NCBI GenBank assembly: GCA_031421635.1
Contig: JANOPA010000131.1
Span: 15,376 to 79,375 of the forward strand
Reading direction: 5' to 3'
From: JAPOKJ01 sp031421635
GTDB taxonomy: Bacteria; Pseudomonadota; Gammaproteobacteria; Burkholderiales; Burkholderiaceae_E
Length of the DNA: 64,000 nt
The position numbers were made by a program, and so were the translations under genes. Position 1 is the first letter of the stretch. Each line of letters starts with the position of its first letter. Below the pieces are notes generated by a model that was given only the letters and a program-made list of their open reading frames with translations, was not told the origin of the DNA and searched no databases. This document shows, piece by piece, positions 42,209-50,807 of this stretch.

Positions 42209-42949
42209 TCAGAGCTTCGCCAGTTTTCCGCCAAGCACGGCGATCGTTGAGTGTGCGTCGTCTAATGACATGCTTTGGGTTTTTCGGGTCTCTGGATGCA
42301 CGCAAGTCTCATTGAGTAAGGCTTGGTCGATGCTGCCGAGACCCCTGAAATGCTTGGTGTCTACAAGTTGAACACCCTTGCGGTTGAGTTCGGCTTGAAT
42401 GCTTTGTAAGTGCGCGACTGAGTAGGCATACGCCTTGCTTGGCGTGCCCGAGCCGGGTTCAAGCCAGCTTATTGCAAAAAGCGGTGCGCGCACCATTTCA
42501 ATTCGCCCGGACTCGAGCAAGGGCCGCATCCATCGATAAAAAAACATGAGCATGAGTGCGCCAATATGAATGCCGTCGGCATCCGGATCGAAGAGCATCA
42601 GCACGCGCTCGAAACGCAGCAGACTTAAATACTCGCCATCTCCCTCTGCGGCAGCTTTTAGATTGCACTCAAATGGTGTCTTAGACGATTCAAAATCGTG
42701 AAGGGGCAGGCCGAGCGACTCCGATAGGCGGCGATACAATTCGTTGGACAGCACCTTCGCGGTTGTGGCACGTAGAGCATTCAGCGGTTTGCCTTGCATC
42801 GGTAGTGCGGCTTGAAAACCAGCGTGACGCAGCACGGTGACTGCACCTGCCGCAGAGTCGCCCTCGACGATAAAAAGCTCTGCCTTCGATCCAGGGCCAT
42901 GGTCGCGACAGTCTTCGAGTTTGATGGGTTTGATTATGAAGGGGGGCAT
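42209..42949 (-). CDS. Orphan TOPRIM half of a GyrB/ParE-type topoisomerase subunit
   Basis: A 246-residue protein equal to the C-terminal half of GyrB/ParE. KPIKLEDCRDHGPGSKAELF leads to the TOPRIM glutamate motif E29-G-D-S-A-A-G, and LMLFDPDADGIHIGALMLMF has the metal Asp set (D121-x-D123-x-D125-G). The closing DTKHFRGLGSIDQALLNETC...PETRKTQS matches the F-K-G-L-G...E-T-T...P-x-T-R-x end of ParE. There is no GHKL ATPase or transducer domain upstream. The ATG at 42949 has GAGGA 4 bases before it, so this is a deliberate start, not a truncated gene. Convergent with and abutting the synthetase; partner (GyrA/ParC-like) not in window. Confidence 0.8.
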   Translation of the reverse strand: MPPFIIKPIKLEDCRDHGPGSKAELFIVEGDSAAGAVTVLRHAGFQAALPMQGKPLNALRATTAKVLSNELYRRLSESLGLPLHDFESSKTPFECNLKAAAEGDGEYLSLLRFERVLMLFDPDADGIHIGALMLMFFYRWMRPLLESGRIEMVRAPLFAISWLEPGSGTPSKAYAYSVAHLQSIQAELNRKGVQLVDTKHFRGLGSIDQALLNETCVHPETRKTQSMSLDDAHSTIAVLGGKLAKL

Positions 42950-43019
42950 TTTTCCTCGGGTTGCAGTATTTCGGGCTAGTTCCTGCCTTATTATTGTGTT
43001 TTTAGAATTCGAGGTAGAT

Positions 43020-44216
43020 ATGTGGATCAACTGCGCGCGCATCAAATCGCTCTTGCCGGGCTTGTCGGCGTTATTGTTGGGTATTGCATTCAGTATCCCA
43101 GTTTACGCAGCCGATAAGGTCAAGATTGGCTTCATAAGCACTTTGTCAGGCCCAAGTGCTGGCCTGGGCGTGGATATTCGAGACGCCTTCCTGTTGGCGG
43201 TGAAGCTGAATGGCGGGAAAATTGGTGGTCTGCCTGCCGAGGTCATTATCGGAGACGATCAGTTTAAACCTGAAGTAGGAAAGCAACTCGCCGAGAAGAA
43301 CATCAAGCTTGATAAGGTCGATTTTCTGACCGGCATTGTGTTCTCAAACATCATGCTGGCTGCCGTCCCCGACGCTTTCGCGAGTAATACTTTCTATGTG
43401 AGTCCTAATGCGGCGCCGTCCCCAATGGCGGGTGCCCAGTGCAGCCCTTATTTCTTTGCGGCCTCCTGGCCTAACGATGCGTATCATGAGGCGGCCGGTG
43501 AATACTCGACGACCAAGGGAGTGAAGAGTGTTTATTTGTTAGCGCCAAACTATCAAGCAGGGAAAGATTCTCTCGCCGGTTTTAAACGATTTTACAAGGG
43601 CAAGATTGTCGACGAGGTCTACACCAAACTAGGCCAAATTGATTACTCAGCCGAGTTGGCGCAGATTCGCGCGGCCAAGCCAGAAGTTCTGTATGTGTTC
43701 CTGCCGGGTGGCATGGGCATCAACTTCATTAAGCAATTTGTCGCGGGCGGCTTGTCGAAAGATATTCGCTTGTTTGTGCCCGGGTTTAGCTCAGATCAAG
43801 ACGTGATCCGGCCTGTCGGCGACTCGATGCTGGGGCTGTTTGACACGGCGCATTGGGCGCTCGATTTAGATAACCCGGCTAACAAAAAATTTGTGGCTGA
43901 GTTTGAGAAGGAATACAAACGTCTACCGAGTCTTTTTGCGGCTCAGGGATATGACACTGCCTTGCTGATCGATGCCGCTGTGCGTGACGTCAAGGGCAAA
44001 TTGGACGATAAAGCTGCGCTTCGCAAGGCTCTGGAGGCCGCTAAGTTCCAATCTGTTCGCGGAGCGTTTAAGTTCAATAGCAACCATATGCCGATTCAGA
44101 ACTATTACCTTCGAGTGGTCGGCAAAGATTCACAAGGCCGCTTGGTAAATAAAACCATGGGTACGGTGTTCAAGGATCGCGGCGATGCTTACTCGCAAGA
44201 CTGCAATATGAAGTGA
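43020..44216 (+). CDS. Branched-chain amino-acid-type ABC transporter substrate-binding protein
   Basis: A 398-residue periplasmic binding protein (type I fold, LivK/UrtA class). Signal peptide at residues about 10-30 (LLPGLSALLLGIAFSIPVYA). The mature protein begins ADKVKIGFISTLSGPSAGLG, then RDAFLLAVKLNGGKIGGLPA, TFYVSPNAAPSPMAGAQCSP, and RLPSLFAAQGYDTALLIDAA near the end. GAGG precedes the ATG at 43020. First gene of a complete importer (SBP, two permeases, two ATPases). Such importers often carry aromatic acids or other carboxylates rather than amino acids; the neighbouring CoA ligase suggests this. Confidence 0.9.
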   Translation: MWINCARIKSLLPGLSALLLGIAFSIPVYAADKVKIGFISTLSGPSAGLGVDIRDAFLLAVKLNGGKIGGLPAEVIIGDDQFKPEVGKQLAEKNIKLDKVDFLTGIVFSNIMLAAVPDAFASNTFYVSPNAAPSPMAGAQCSPYFFAASWPNDAYHEAAGEYSTTKGVKSVYLLAPNYQAGKDSLAGFKRFYKGKIVDEVYTKLGQIDYSAELAQIRAAKPEVLYVFLPGGMGINFIKQFVAGGLSKDIRLFVPGFSSDQDVIRPVGDSMLGLFDTAHWALDLDNPANKKFVAEFEKEYKRLPSLFAAQGYDTALLIDAAVRDVKGKLDDKAALRKALEAAKFQSVRGAFKFNSNHMPIQNYYLRVVGKDSQGRLVNKTMGTVFKDRGDAYSQDCNMK

Positions 44217-44261
44217 AGCGGTGCGGGCAGGCCAAGAGCCTTGCCCCCAATTGCAGTTTTT

Positions 44262-45179
44262 ATGTCGTCAACTCTTGTTCTTGAGCAGCTTCTCAATGGC
44301 TTGCAATTTGGTTTGATGCTGTTTTTGCTAGCGGCGGGATTGACACTCGTCTTTGGCATTATGGACATGATCAATTTAGCCCACGGCTCAATTTACATGG
44401 TAGGAGCCTTTTTAGCGGCGAGCTTAGTGAACGTCACAGGTTCGTTCACCTTGGGCGCATTGCTCGCTATCCCGGCGACGGCGGTGCTTGGGATGTTGCT
44501 CGAAATCACGGTACTACGTACCCTCTATCAGCGCGATCATTTGTCGCAAGTATTGGCCACTTTCGCGCTTATTCTCATTATCAATGAAGTGGTGCGAATC
44601 ATTTGGGGTTCAGATCAGCCACTGAATACGCCAACAGCATTGTCTGGCCCAGTGGAAATCATCCCCGGTTTGCTCTACCCGTCTTACAGGCTCTTAATTA
44701 TCGCCGTAGGTTTCGTAGTCGCTTTGGTGCTCTATCTAATCGTTAGTCGTACCCGTGTTGGAATGCAAATTCGAGCGGGTGCTTCCAATCGCGAAATGGC
44801 GACCGTCATGGGGGTTGACATTCGAAGGCTCTTCACCTGGGTGTTTGGATTTGGCGCTGCACTTGCGGCTTTGGCAGGCGCACTTCTTGGGCCCCTCCTG
44901 GCCGTGCAAGTCGGCATGGGTGAAAATATTCTCATTCTGACTTTCGTGGTGATTGTGATTGGTGGCATTGGGTCCATTCGCGGTGCTTTTTTGGGTTCGC
45001 TACTGGTCGGCCTAGTGGATACGCTTGGGCGTGCCTTCTTACCTACGTTGCTACGCGAAATCGCGACCGCTCAAGTGGCTAGCGCTGTGGGGCCTGCATT
45101 AGCCTCAATATCCATTTATTTGTTGATGGTGATCGTCTTGGTGTGGAAACCTACGGGCCTGTTTCCGGCGCGGGCTTAG
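44262..45179 (+). CDS. ABC transporter permease, LivH type
   Basis: A 305-residue inner-membrane permease with about eight hydrophobic segments. LivH landmarks are LLNGLQFGLMLFLLAAGLTL, VFGIMDMINLAHGSIYMVGA, GMQIRAGASNREMATVMGVD (the EAA-like coupling helix) and VVIVIGGIGSIRGAFLGSLL. ATG 44262 preferred; TTG 44241 is in frame. 45 bp after the binding-protein gene and 3 bp before the next permease. Confidence 0.92.
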   Translation: MSSTLVLEQLLNGLQFGLMLFLLAAGLTLVFGIMDMINLAHGSIYMVGAFLAASLVNVTGSFTLGALLAIPATAVLGMLLEITVLRTLYQRDHLSQVLATFALILIINEVVRIIWGSDQPLNTPTALSGPVEIIPGLLYPSYRLLIIAVGFVVALVLYLIVSRTRVGMQIRAGASNREMATVMGVDIRRLFTWVFGFGAALAALAGALLGPLLAVQVGMGENILILTFVVIVIGGIGSIRGAFLGSLLVGLVDTLGRAFLPTLLREIATAQVASAVGPALASISIYLLMVIVLVWKPTGLFPARA

Positions 45180-45182
45180 GAC

Positions 45183-46193
45183 ATGCCCTACTTCTCAGCA
45201 GTGTCTCTCGCACGGAACGCTAACCTGCTCATGGCCGCGATCATTTCGCTCGCCATCGCTTTTCCGTTCCTGATGCAATCTCTTGGCTTGGAGTATTACG
45301 TCAGTTTTGCGAGTCGAATACTCATCTACGCCCTGGCAGCGACCAGCCTTAATCTCATTCTTGGCTATGGCGGCATGGTGTCGTTTGGTCATGCGGCCTT
45401 CGTAGGCATCGGCGCCTATGCGGCCGCCATCATGATCGCCGAGGGCGTGCCAAGTGCCTTGCTCGGCTGGCCGCTGGCTATGAGTCTAGGTGCCCTTCTG
45501 GCCTTGGGAGTTGGCGCGTTATCATTGCGCACCGGTGGCGTGTATTTCATTATGCTCACGTTGGCGTTCGCCCAGATGATCTACTACCTTTGCGTTTCCA
45601 TGAAGAGCTATGGTGGTGAGGAAGGGCTTAACTTACCTACACGTTCGACTTTGCCGGGGCTGGACCTTAAGGACGACATTCATTTCTACTTCGTCTGTTT
45701 AGCGCTTTTAGCGATGAGCTTATTTTTGCTGAAGCGACTGATCGGGTCTCGCTTTGGACACGTGATTCAGGCGATTCGGCAAAATCAGACGCGTATGCAA
45801 GCCCTCGGCTACGATGTTCAGCGCTACAAACTCATATGCTTCGTGATCGCCGGTGCCTTCGGCGCTTTGGCTGGCGCCTTGCTAGTGAATCACGGCAAGT
45901 ACGTCAGTCCCGCCATGATGCATTGGACTCAAAGCGGTACTTTAATGATTATGGTCATCATGGGAGGTGTCGGGCACCGTTTCGGCGGTGTCATTGGCGC
46001 CCTGGTGTTGCTTGGTATCGAGGAGCTTTTAGCCAACCATAAAATGGCTTGGCTCGCCGCACTTTATCCAAACTACCAGCAGCACGCCATGCTTGGCGTC
46101 GGTGTGCTGTTGCTGGCAATTGTTCTATTCGCGCCTCAAGGTTTGGCTGGCTTGCTGGTCAGGCCTGAGCCTCCATTAAAGAGTCGCCAGTGA
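45183..46193 (+). CDS. ABC transporter permease, LivM type
   Basis: A 336-residue inner-membrane permease. Typical LivM blocks are AATSLNLILGYGGMVSFGHA, AFVGIGAYAAAIMIAEGVPS, RFGHVIQAIRQNQTRMQALG (coupling helix), ALAGALLVNHGKYVSPAMMH and MIMVIMGGVGHRFGGVIGAL. Pairs with LivH to form the translocation channel. Overlaps the first ATPase gene by 4 bp (GTGA). Confidence 0.92.
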   Translation: MPYFSAVSLARNANLLMAAIISLAIAFPFLMQSLGLEYYVSFASRILIYALAATSLNLILGYGGMVSFGHAAFVGIGAYAAAIMIAEGVPSALLGWPLAMSLGALLALGVGALSLRTGGVYFIMLTLAFAQMIYYLCVSMKSYGGEEGLNLPTRSTLPGLDLKDDIHFYFVCLALLAMSLFLLKRLIGSRFGHVIQAIRQNQTRMQALGYDVQRYKLICFVIAGAFGALAGALLVNHGKYVSPAMMHWTQSGTLMIMVIMGGVGHRFGGVIGALVLLGIEELLANHKMAWLAALYPNYQQHAMLGVGVLLLAIVLFAPQGLAGLLVRPEPPLKSRQ

Positions 46194-46981
46194 GTTTGAA
46201 CGATATGAGTGCGGGGCGCGCGTCACAGGCGCCGCTCTTGCAAGTAAAAGGTTTAGTCAAGCGCTTCGGTGGCCTGCTCGCCACGGACCACCTGTCCTTG
46301 AACGTTATTCCCGGTGAAATCCATGCTCTCATTGGCCCGAACGGTGCAGGAAAAACCACCTTGATTGCGCAGCTTTCGGGAGCTTTAGCCAGCGACGAAG
46401 GGAGCATTTTCTTCCAGGGTCAAGAGGTTACCCGCATGGCGACTCACGCCCGCGTCGGGCAAGGCCTGGCGCGTTCGTTTCAAATTACAAGCCTCTTTCC
46501 AAAACTTTCGGTACAAGATCATTTTATTCTTGCGGTTCAAGCGCGCAGCGGCACTAGCTTCTCCTTTTGGCGTCAGCGCGCGCTTGAGGTGAGCATGATG
46601 GACGAGGCGCTCAGCTTGGCGGCGAGAGTTGATTTAAGCGATCAGATAAACGTTTCTGCTGAGCGGCTCTCACACGGCGAGCAACGTCAATTGGAAGTCG
46701 GCCTCGCTCTGGCAACACGCCCCAAGCTCTTGCTTTTGGATGAGCCGATGGCGGGCATGGGTCCCCAAGAATCGCAGCGACTGGTTCGACTCATTTCTTC
46801 CTTACGCACAGAGGCCAGTGTGTTATTGGTTGAACATGACATGGCCGCCGTGTTTCAACTCGCGAACCGAATTTCGGTGTTGGTCAGCGGCGCGATCATT
46901 GCGACTGGAACGCCCAATCTGATTCGAAATGATCCCGATGTGCGGCGGGCGTATCTTGGGGATGAGCTTGCTACGCATTGA
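46190..46981 (+). CDS. ABC transporter ATP-binding protein, LivG type
   Basis: A 263-residue ATPase. Walker A is GPNGAGKTTLIAQLSGAL, the Q-loop region ARSFQITSLFPKLSVQ, the signature LSHGEQRQLEVGLALATRPK (L-S-H-G-E, one residue from L-S-G-G-Q), Walker B LLLLDEPMAGMG and the H-loop VLLVEHDMAAVFQLA. LivG hallmarks include VKRFGGLLATDHLSLNVIPG. GTG start at 46190 overlapping livM, or ATG 46205. Overlaps the LivF gene by 20 bp. Confidence 0.93.
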   Translation: MSLNDMSAGRASQAPLLQVKGLVKRFGGLLATDHLSLNVIPGEIHALIGPNGAGKTTLIAQLSGALASDEGSIFFQGQEVTRMATHARVGQGLARSFQITSLFPKLSVQDHFILAVQARSGTSFSFWRQRALEVSMMDEALSLAARVDLSDQINVSAERLSHGEQRQLEVGLALATRPKLLLLDEPMAGMGPQESQRLVRLISSLRTEASVLLVEHDMAAVFQLANRISVLVSGAIIATGTPNLIRNDPDVRRAYLGDELATH

Positions 46982-47669
46982 ATCGATTGAGTGCGCCTAT
47001 GGCAATAGCCAAGTCTTGTTTGGCTTATCGATGGAGATTGGTGTCGGGCAGGTCGCCACCTTGCTGGGTCGCAACGGCATGGGTAAGACCACGACGGTAC
47101 GATCTATCATGGGTTTACTGAAACCCCGCTCCGGTCGCATTTGGTTCGAAGACCACGATATTTCCCAGATGAGTACAGATCGGATCGGTCGCCTGGGTGT
47201 GGCCTTGGTGCCGGAGGGGCGACAAATTTTTCCGAACTTGAATGTGCGCGAAAATCTTTTGGCGTTTGCGGATCGCCGCAATGCGAATCCGGATCCCTGG
47301 ACGCTCGATAGAGTCTTTAGTTTCTTCCCCCGCTTGGCAGAGCGGCGCGAGAACATGGGCAATCAACTTTCTGGCGGGGAGCAGCAAATGCTGGCCATTG
47401 GCCGAGCGCTGATGACCAATCCTAAGCTTCTTATTCTCGACGAAGCGACCGAAGGCCTGGCGCCCTTAGTACGTGAAGAAATTTGGCGCTGCTTAGCCGA
47501 CCTTAAAGCGGAGGGTCAAACGATTTTGGTCATTGACAAGTATGTCGAGCGTTTGATCCGCATTGCTGATTGCCACACCCTGATCGAACGAGGACAGGTT
47601 GCCTGGCAAGGGGATTCGGCGGCGCTTCAGGCAGACCCTGCCTTGTGGCAGCGATATTTGGGGGTTTAA
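46962..47669 (+). CDS. ABC transporter ATP-binding protein, LivF type
   Basis: A 235-residue ATPase. Walker A is GRNGMGKTTTVRSIMGLLKP, the LivF-specific LGVALVPEGRQIFPNLNVRE follows, then signature LSGGEQQMLAIGRALMTNPK, Walker B LLILDEATEGLAPLV and ILVIDKYVERLIRIADCHTL. ATG 46962 is preceded by TTGGGG and matches the family N-terminus (LLRIESIECAYGNSQVLFGL); an in-frame ATG at 46929 would extend into livG. Last gene of the transporter operon. Confidence 0.93.
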   Translation: MSLLRIESIECAYGNSQVLFGLSMEIGVGQVATLLGRNGMGKTTTVRSIMGLLKPRSGRIWFEDHDISQMSTDRIGRLGVALVPEGRQIFPNLNVRENLLAFADRRNANPDPWTLDRVFSFFPRLAERRENMGNQLSGGEQQMLAIGRALMTNPKLLILDEATEGLAPLVREEIWRCLADLKAEGQTILVIDKYVERLIRIADCHTLIERGQVAWQGDSAALQADPALWQRYLGV

Positions 47670-47874
47670 GTGCCTTCGAACACTCAGCTTGTATAGCGTC
47701 CGCAATATACGACCCGACGAAACGCGTCGTTACGATTGTCCTCAGGGGTATCAGAGAAGTACACTTTCTCGAACTCCTCTCGTAGACCATTACTGAAGCT
47801 GCCCCGACCCGGTCAGGATTGTGCCCCAAGGTTTGCCCGATTGCCCTTCGGCGATCAGTGCAAAACATGAATCA

Positions 47875-48435
47875 TTACATCGGAAAGTCTATATCGACGA
47901 GCCTCCAGCTACCAATGCCTTCCCGTTGCAAAAGTAAAGTAACCGGGGCATCCTTCGAACCCTTGTTCATCACCGAAACCGAAAAGCGATTAAAGCTTAC
48001 GTACGACATCGAAACATCTTGACTGGAATCTTTGCCGGTGGCCTCCTCGCCACTTTTTCCCTGGCCCGAGTCTTTGTTTTGCGGGCGACCAATTGGAAGC
48101 GCTGGCGCGTTGCCCTTAAATGCCGCGATGAGGTTGTCTGGCGTGACCAGCTTTTCTACCAGAGGGTCCACCATCTTGGCAAAGAGCGCGGCGCTCAAGC
48201 CGCTCAAGGGGTTGGTCTGCCCCTCCTTGGAGGCCCTCTCACTCAGCTTCGAATTCAGTCGCGCCTTAAGGGCCTCCTGAAGGAGCGGAAAATTCACGTG
48301 CTCCACAAACTTCTCCCCGTTTTTGGTCTCTGCAGCGTCCTTCATGCTTTTAAGGGCCAAATGGGGTGTAAAGTAAAACCAAACACCAAGCGCGAGCACC
48401 CCGAGCATCACGGGCAGGAGGAACAGTTTTTTCAT
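47875..48435 (-). CDS. DUF2939 family protein
   Basis: A 186-residue protein with an N-terminal membrane anchor (KKLFLLPVMLGVLALGVWFY). The DUF2939 signature follows: FTPHLALKSMKDAAETKNGE, KFVEHVNFPLLQEALKARLN and, near the end, VTLLLQREGIGSWRLVDIDF-P. A Gly/Ser/Asp/Lys-rich spacer (about 118-142) interrupts the domain. Envelope-located, function unknown. Divergent from the small membrane protein gene. Confidence 0.82.
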   Translation of the reverse strand: MKKLFLLPVMLGVLALGVWFYFTPHLALKSMKDAAETKNGEKFVEHVNFPLLQEALKARLNSKLSERASKEGQTNPLSGLSAALFAKMVDPLVEKLVTPDNLIAAFKGNAPALPIGRPQNKDSGQGKSGEEATGKDSSQDVSMSYVSFNRFSVSVMNKGSKDAPVTLLLQREGIGSWRLVDIDFPM

Positions 48436-48495
48436 AGGGTAGGTCGTTTGGGTCTTGGCGATCTCGCACTATATCAATCGAAAGGAGTTAAGCCC

Positions 48496-48906
48496 ATGCA
48501 AAGCCCCGCCTGGTATTCGCGTTTTGCCAAAAATGCGGCGCATTTTTGTGGCCGCCCGAGGGTGTTTGTCATGGCAGTCGCTGTGATTCTGATTTGGCTC
48601 ATTACTGGGCCAATGTTTGGTTTTAGCGATACCTGGCAATTGGTGATTAACACCGGCACCACCATCATTACTTTCCTCATGGTATTTTTAATTCAAAACA
48701 CTCAAAATCGTGACACTCAGGCGATCCAGGTCAAGCTCGACGAGCTTATCCGTGCCACCACCGGGGCGCACAATGCGCTTCTTGATCTCGAGGAGCTTGA
48801 GGAGGAAACCTTGGAAGCGTTTCGACTCAAATACCAGGCCCTGGCGCGTGCCGCGCGATCCCAACTCACTACCGGGTTGAAAGATACGGGCACCCCGGAG
48901 CCTTAG
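48496..48906 (+). CDS. Low-affinity iron permease family (small two-span membrane protein)
   Basis: A 136-residue protein: two hydrophobic segments (RVFVMAVAVILIWLITGPMF about 22-41; TTIITFLMVFLIQNTQNRDT about 55-74). The family motif FLMVFLIQNTQNRDTQAIQV-KLDEL leads into a helical, acidic cytoplasmic tail. This is the DUF/low-affinity iron permease group named after yeast Fet4; iron transport by the bacterial forms is not proven. ATG 48496 has AAAGGAG 8 bases upstream. Confidence 0.82.
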   Translation: MQSPAWYSRFAKNAAHFCGRPRVFVMAVAVILIWLITGPMFGFSDTWQLVINTGTTIITFLMVFLIQNTQNRDTQAIQVKLDELIRATTGAHNALLDLEELEEETLEAFRLKYQALARAARSQLTTGLKDTGTPEP

Positions 48907-48924
48907 CCCAACATCGGAGACGTC

Positions 48925-49842
48925 GTGAACTTTAAAGATTTGAGAGTGCGTCGCGCGATAATCGGTGCAATGATGCTTGTCGCGTGCTTTCAAAGTTCGG
49001 TGGCCGCTTTGCGCGATCTTCGTTTCGTCCTTGAGTCGCGAACGTTCGATTACTTACTTCTCGGCGAGGTGCATGACAATGAGCGCTTGCACTCGCTGCG
49101 TTATGACCATTTGCTCGATGCGTCCAGGGTCCTTGAAGGGCGATCCGTGATTTTGGCCTTGGAGCAATTTGACGTTGAGCGCCAAGGGGCTCTGGATCAG
49201 TTCATCGCTTCGTTGTCGGAGGTTGAGCGTCAGGACCCCGCCACCGCCAGAAAGCTTGCTCAGGCGGGGGGATTTAATTTTGAGGGATGGACCTGGAAAA
49301 ACTATGAGTCCACCTTGCAACTGGCTTTGCTGCGTCATTGGAAAGTCCTGGCCGCGAACTTGTCTCGAGGTCAAGCTTCGGCTCTCTCAAAGGGAGGGGT
49401 GTCTGCCCTGCTCGAAGATCTCAATATGGCGTGGGCCAGTGAAGAGCTTGCTCGAATGGCTAAGGACATGCAAGACGGACACTGCGGCTTGTTGCCGGAG
49501 CGAGCCATTGGCGGCATGGTCAAAGCTCAACAAGCGCGTGATGCACAAATGGCCAAGGTCGTGGCGCATGCAAAGGCTGCCGTGCCCGGCTCGTTAGTTG
49601 TTTTGTTGGCGGGCAATGGGCATATTCGCAAAGACTCGGGCGTGCCCCGTTATTTGCGAGTCCTTGACCCGCAGGCCGCGCTCTTAGCTTGGGGCTTCGT
49701 CGAGACGCCCTTGGGCGAGGTGACAGCCGATCCAGTCTATGACGAAGTCATCGTTGCTACCGCCCAGCCGCGCCCAGATCTCTGTGAAGGGCTCAAGGAA
49801 AAAATGCTCGGCGCTCCCCCGAGAGGCGCACCCCAACGTTGA
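48925..49842 (+). CDS. ChaN-like haem-binding-type protein
   Basis: A 305-residue exported protein. Leader: basic start, hydrophobic AIIGAMMLVACFQSSVAALR with a possible lipobox-like VAC. ChaN-family blocks are DYLLLGEVHDNERLHSLRYD (G-E-x-H-D-N), SVILALEQFDVERQGALDQF, NFEGWTWKNYESTLQLALLR, GHCGLLPERAIGGMVKAQQA and VVLLAGNGHIRKDSGVPRYL (G-N-G-H-x-R). ChaN lipoproteins bind haem as cofacial dimers in Campylobacter; the family may be hydrolytic. GTG start at 48925. Adjacent to the iron-permease-like gene, 18 bp apart. Confidence 0.82.
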   Translation: MNFKDLRVRRAIIGAMMLVACFQSSVAALRDLRFVLESRTFDYLLLGEVHDNERLHSLRYDHLLDASRVLEGRSVILALEQFDVERQGALDQFIASLSEVERQDPATARKLAQAGGFNFEGWTWKNYESTLQLALLRHWKVLAANLSRGQASALSKGGVSALLEDLNMAWASEELARMAKDMQDGHCGLLPERAIGGMVKAQQARDAQMAKVVAHAKAAVPGSLVVLLAGNGHIRKDSGVPRYLRVLDPQAALLAWGFVETPLGEVTADPVYDEVIVATAQPRPDLCEGLKEKMLGAPPRGAPQR

Positions 49843-49930
49843 TGTCGCAGCGCTGATTTCCAAAGAGTCTAAGAGACGATGAAGCGCATAGATGGAAAAT
49901 AGACCTTAAAATTATCCTAAGGATTGCACT

Positions 49931-50773
49931 ATGCGTATTCGCATCTTGTCTGATTTGCATGAAGAGTACGCTTACAAGCTGGGCGCTTTAGAGTTTGAAG
50001 CCATTGCTGCCGATGTCACTATCTTGGCGGGAGACATTGCCAATGGCGTGCGTGCTATCGAAGTGGCCAAGCGACCCGCCTTCGCGCAATCGCAAGTCAT
50101 TGTCGTGCCTGGCAACCACGAATACTACGATGGTCAAATCGACAAGGTGTTGGCTCAAATGCGGGCCGCCGCGGCAGCCACACCAAATATCCATCTATTG
50201 GATCAGAATAGCGTGACGATTCAAGGCGTGAGGTTTATCGGGGCGACCCTCTGGACTGACTATGCTCTGCACGGCATCGATCAGGTCGACGTGGCCATTC
50301 AGGCGGCCTCCCCGTTGATGGTGGACTATCGATTGATTCGAGCCGACACGGGTGAACTGTTTAGCGCGGCCGATTCCATTGCTTTGCACTACCGCGCACG
50401 TCATTGGTTAGACGAGCAGTTGCGCTCAGTCACTTCAACAAGTCCGGCGGCTGCGAAGACCGTGGTGGTCACCCACCATGCACCGCATCCCTTAAGTGTT
50501 CATTCGCGTTTTGCAGGCAATGCGGTCAATCCAGCTTTTGTCTCCGATTTAAGTGAGTTAATGGGCGTGGCGCAATTGTGGGTGCATGGTCACGCTCATA
50601 ATGGGTTTGATTACCAAGTTGACGGCACACGTGTGGTGGCTAACCCCGCGGGGTATCGCAAAAAGCGCAAGGGCGATGCAACGATTGGCTCAGTTCAAAG
50701 CGCGCCTGCGACGCATGATCACTGGCACTTTGAAAACCCGATTTTTGATCCAAATTTCGTATGTGAAATATAG
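49931..50773 (+). CDS. Calcineurin-like metallophosphoesterase
   Basis: A 280-residue cytoplasmic phosphoesterase. The dimetal motifs are in order: ILSDLHEEYAYK (D-x-H), VTILAGDIANGVRA (G-D-x-x-x), IVVPGNHEYYDGQ (G-N-H-E), VVVTHHAPHPLSVH (H) and QLWVHGHAHNGFDYQV (G-H-x-H). Residues 95-190 form an inserted helical cap. Substrate unknown. AAGG lies 8 bases before the ATG at 49931. The monocistronic gene is followed by a convergent gene after 34 bp. Confidence 0.88.
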   Translation: MRIRILSDLHEEYAYKLGALEFEAIAADVTILAGDIANGVRAIEVAKRPAFAQSQVIVVPGNHEYYDGQIDKVLAQMRAAAAATPNIHLLDQNSVTIQGVRFIGATLWTDYALHGIDQVDVAIQAASPLMVDYRLIRADTGELFSAADSIALHYRARHWLDEQLRSVTSTSPAAAKTVVVTHHAPHPLSVHSRFAGNAVNPAFVSDLSELMGVAQLWVHGHAHNGFDYQVDGTRVVANPAGYRKKRKGDATIGSVQSAPATHDHWHFENPIFDPNFVCEI

Positions 50774-50807
50774 GGAATCCCAAGGTAAGTATCCGCCTAC
50801 GCGATAA

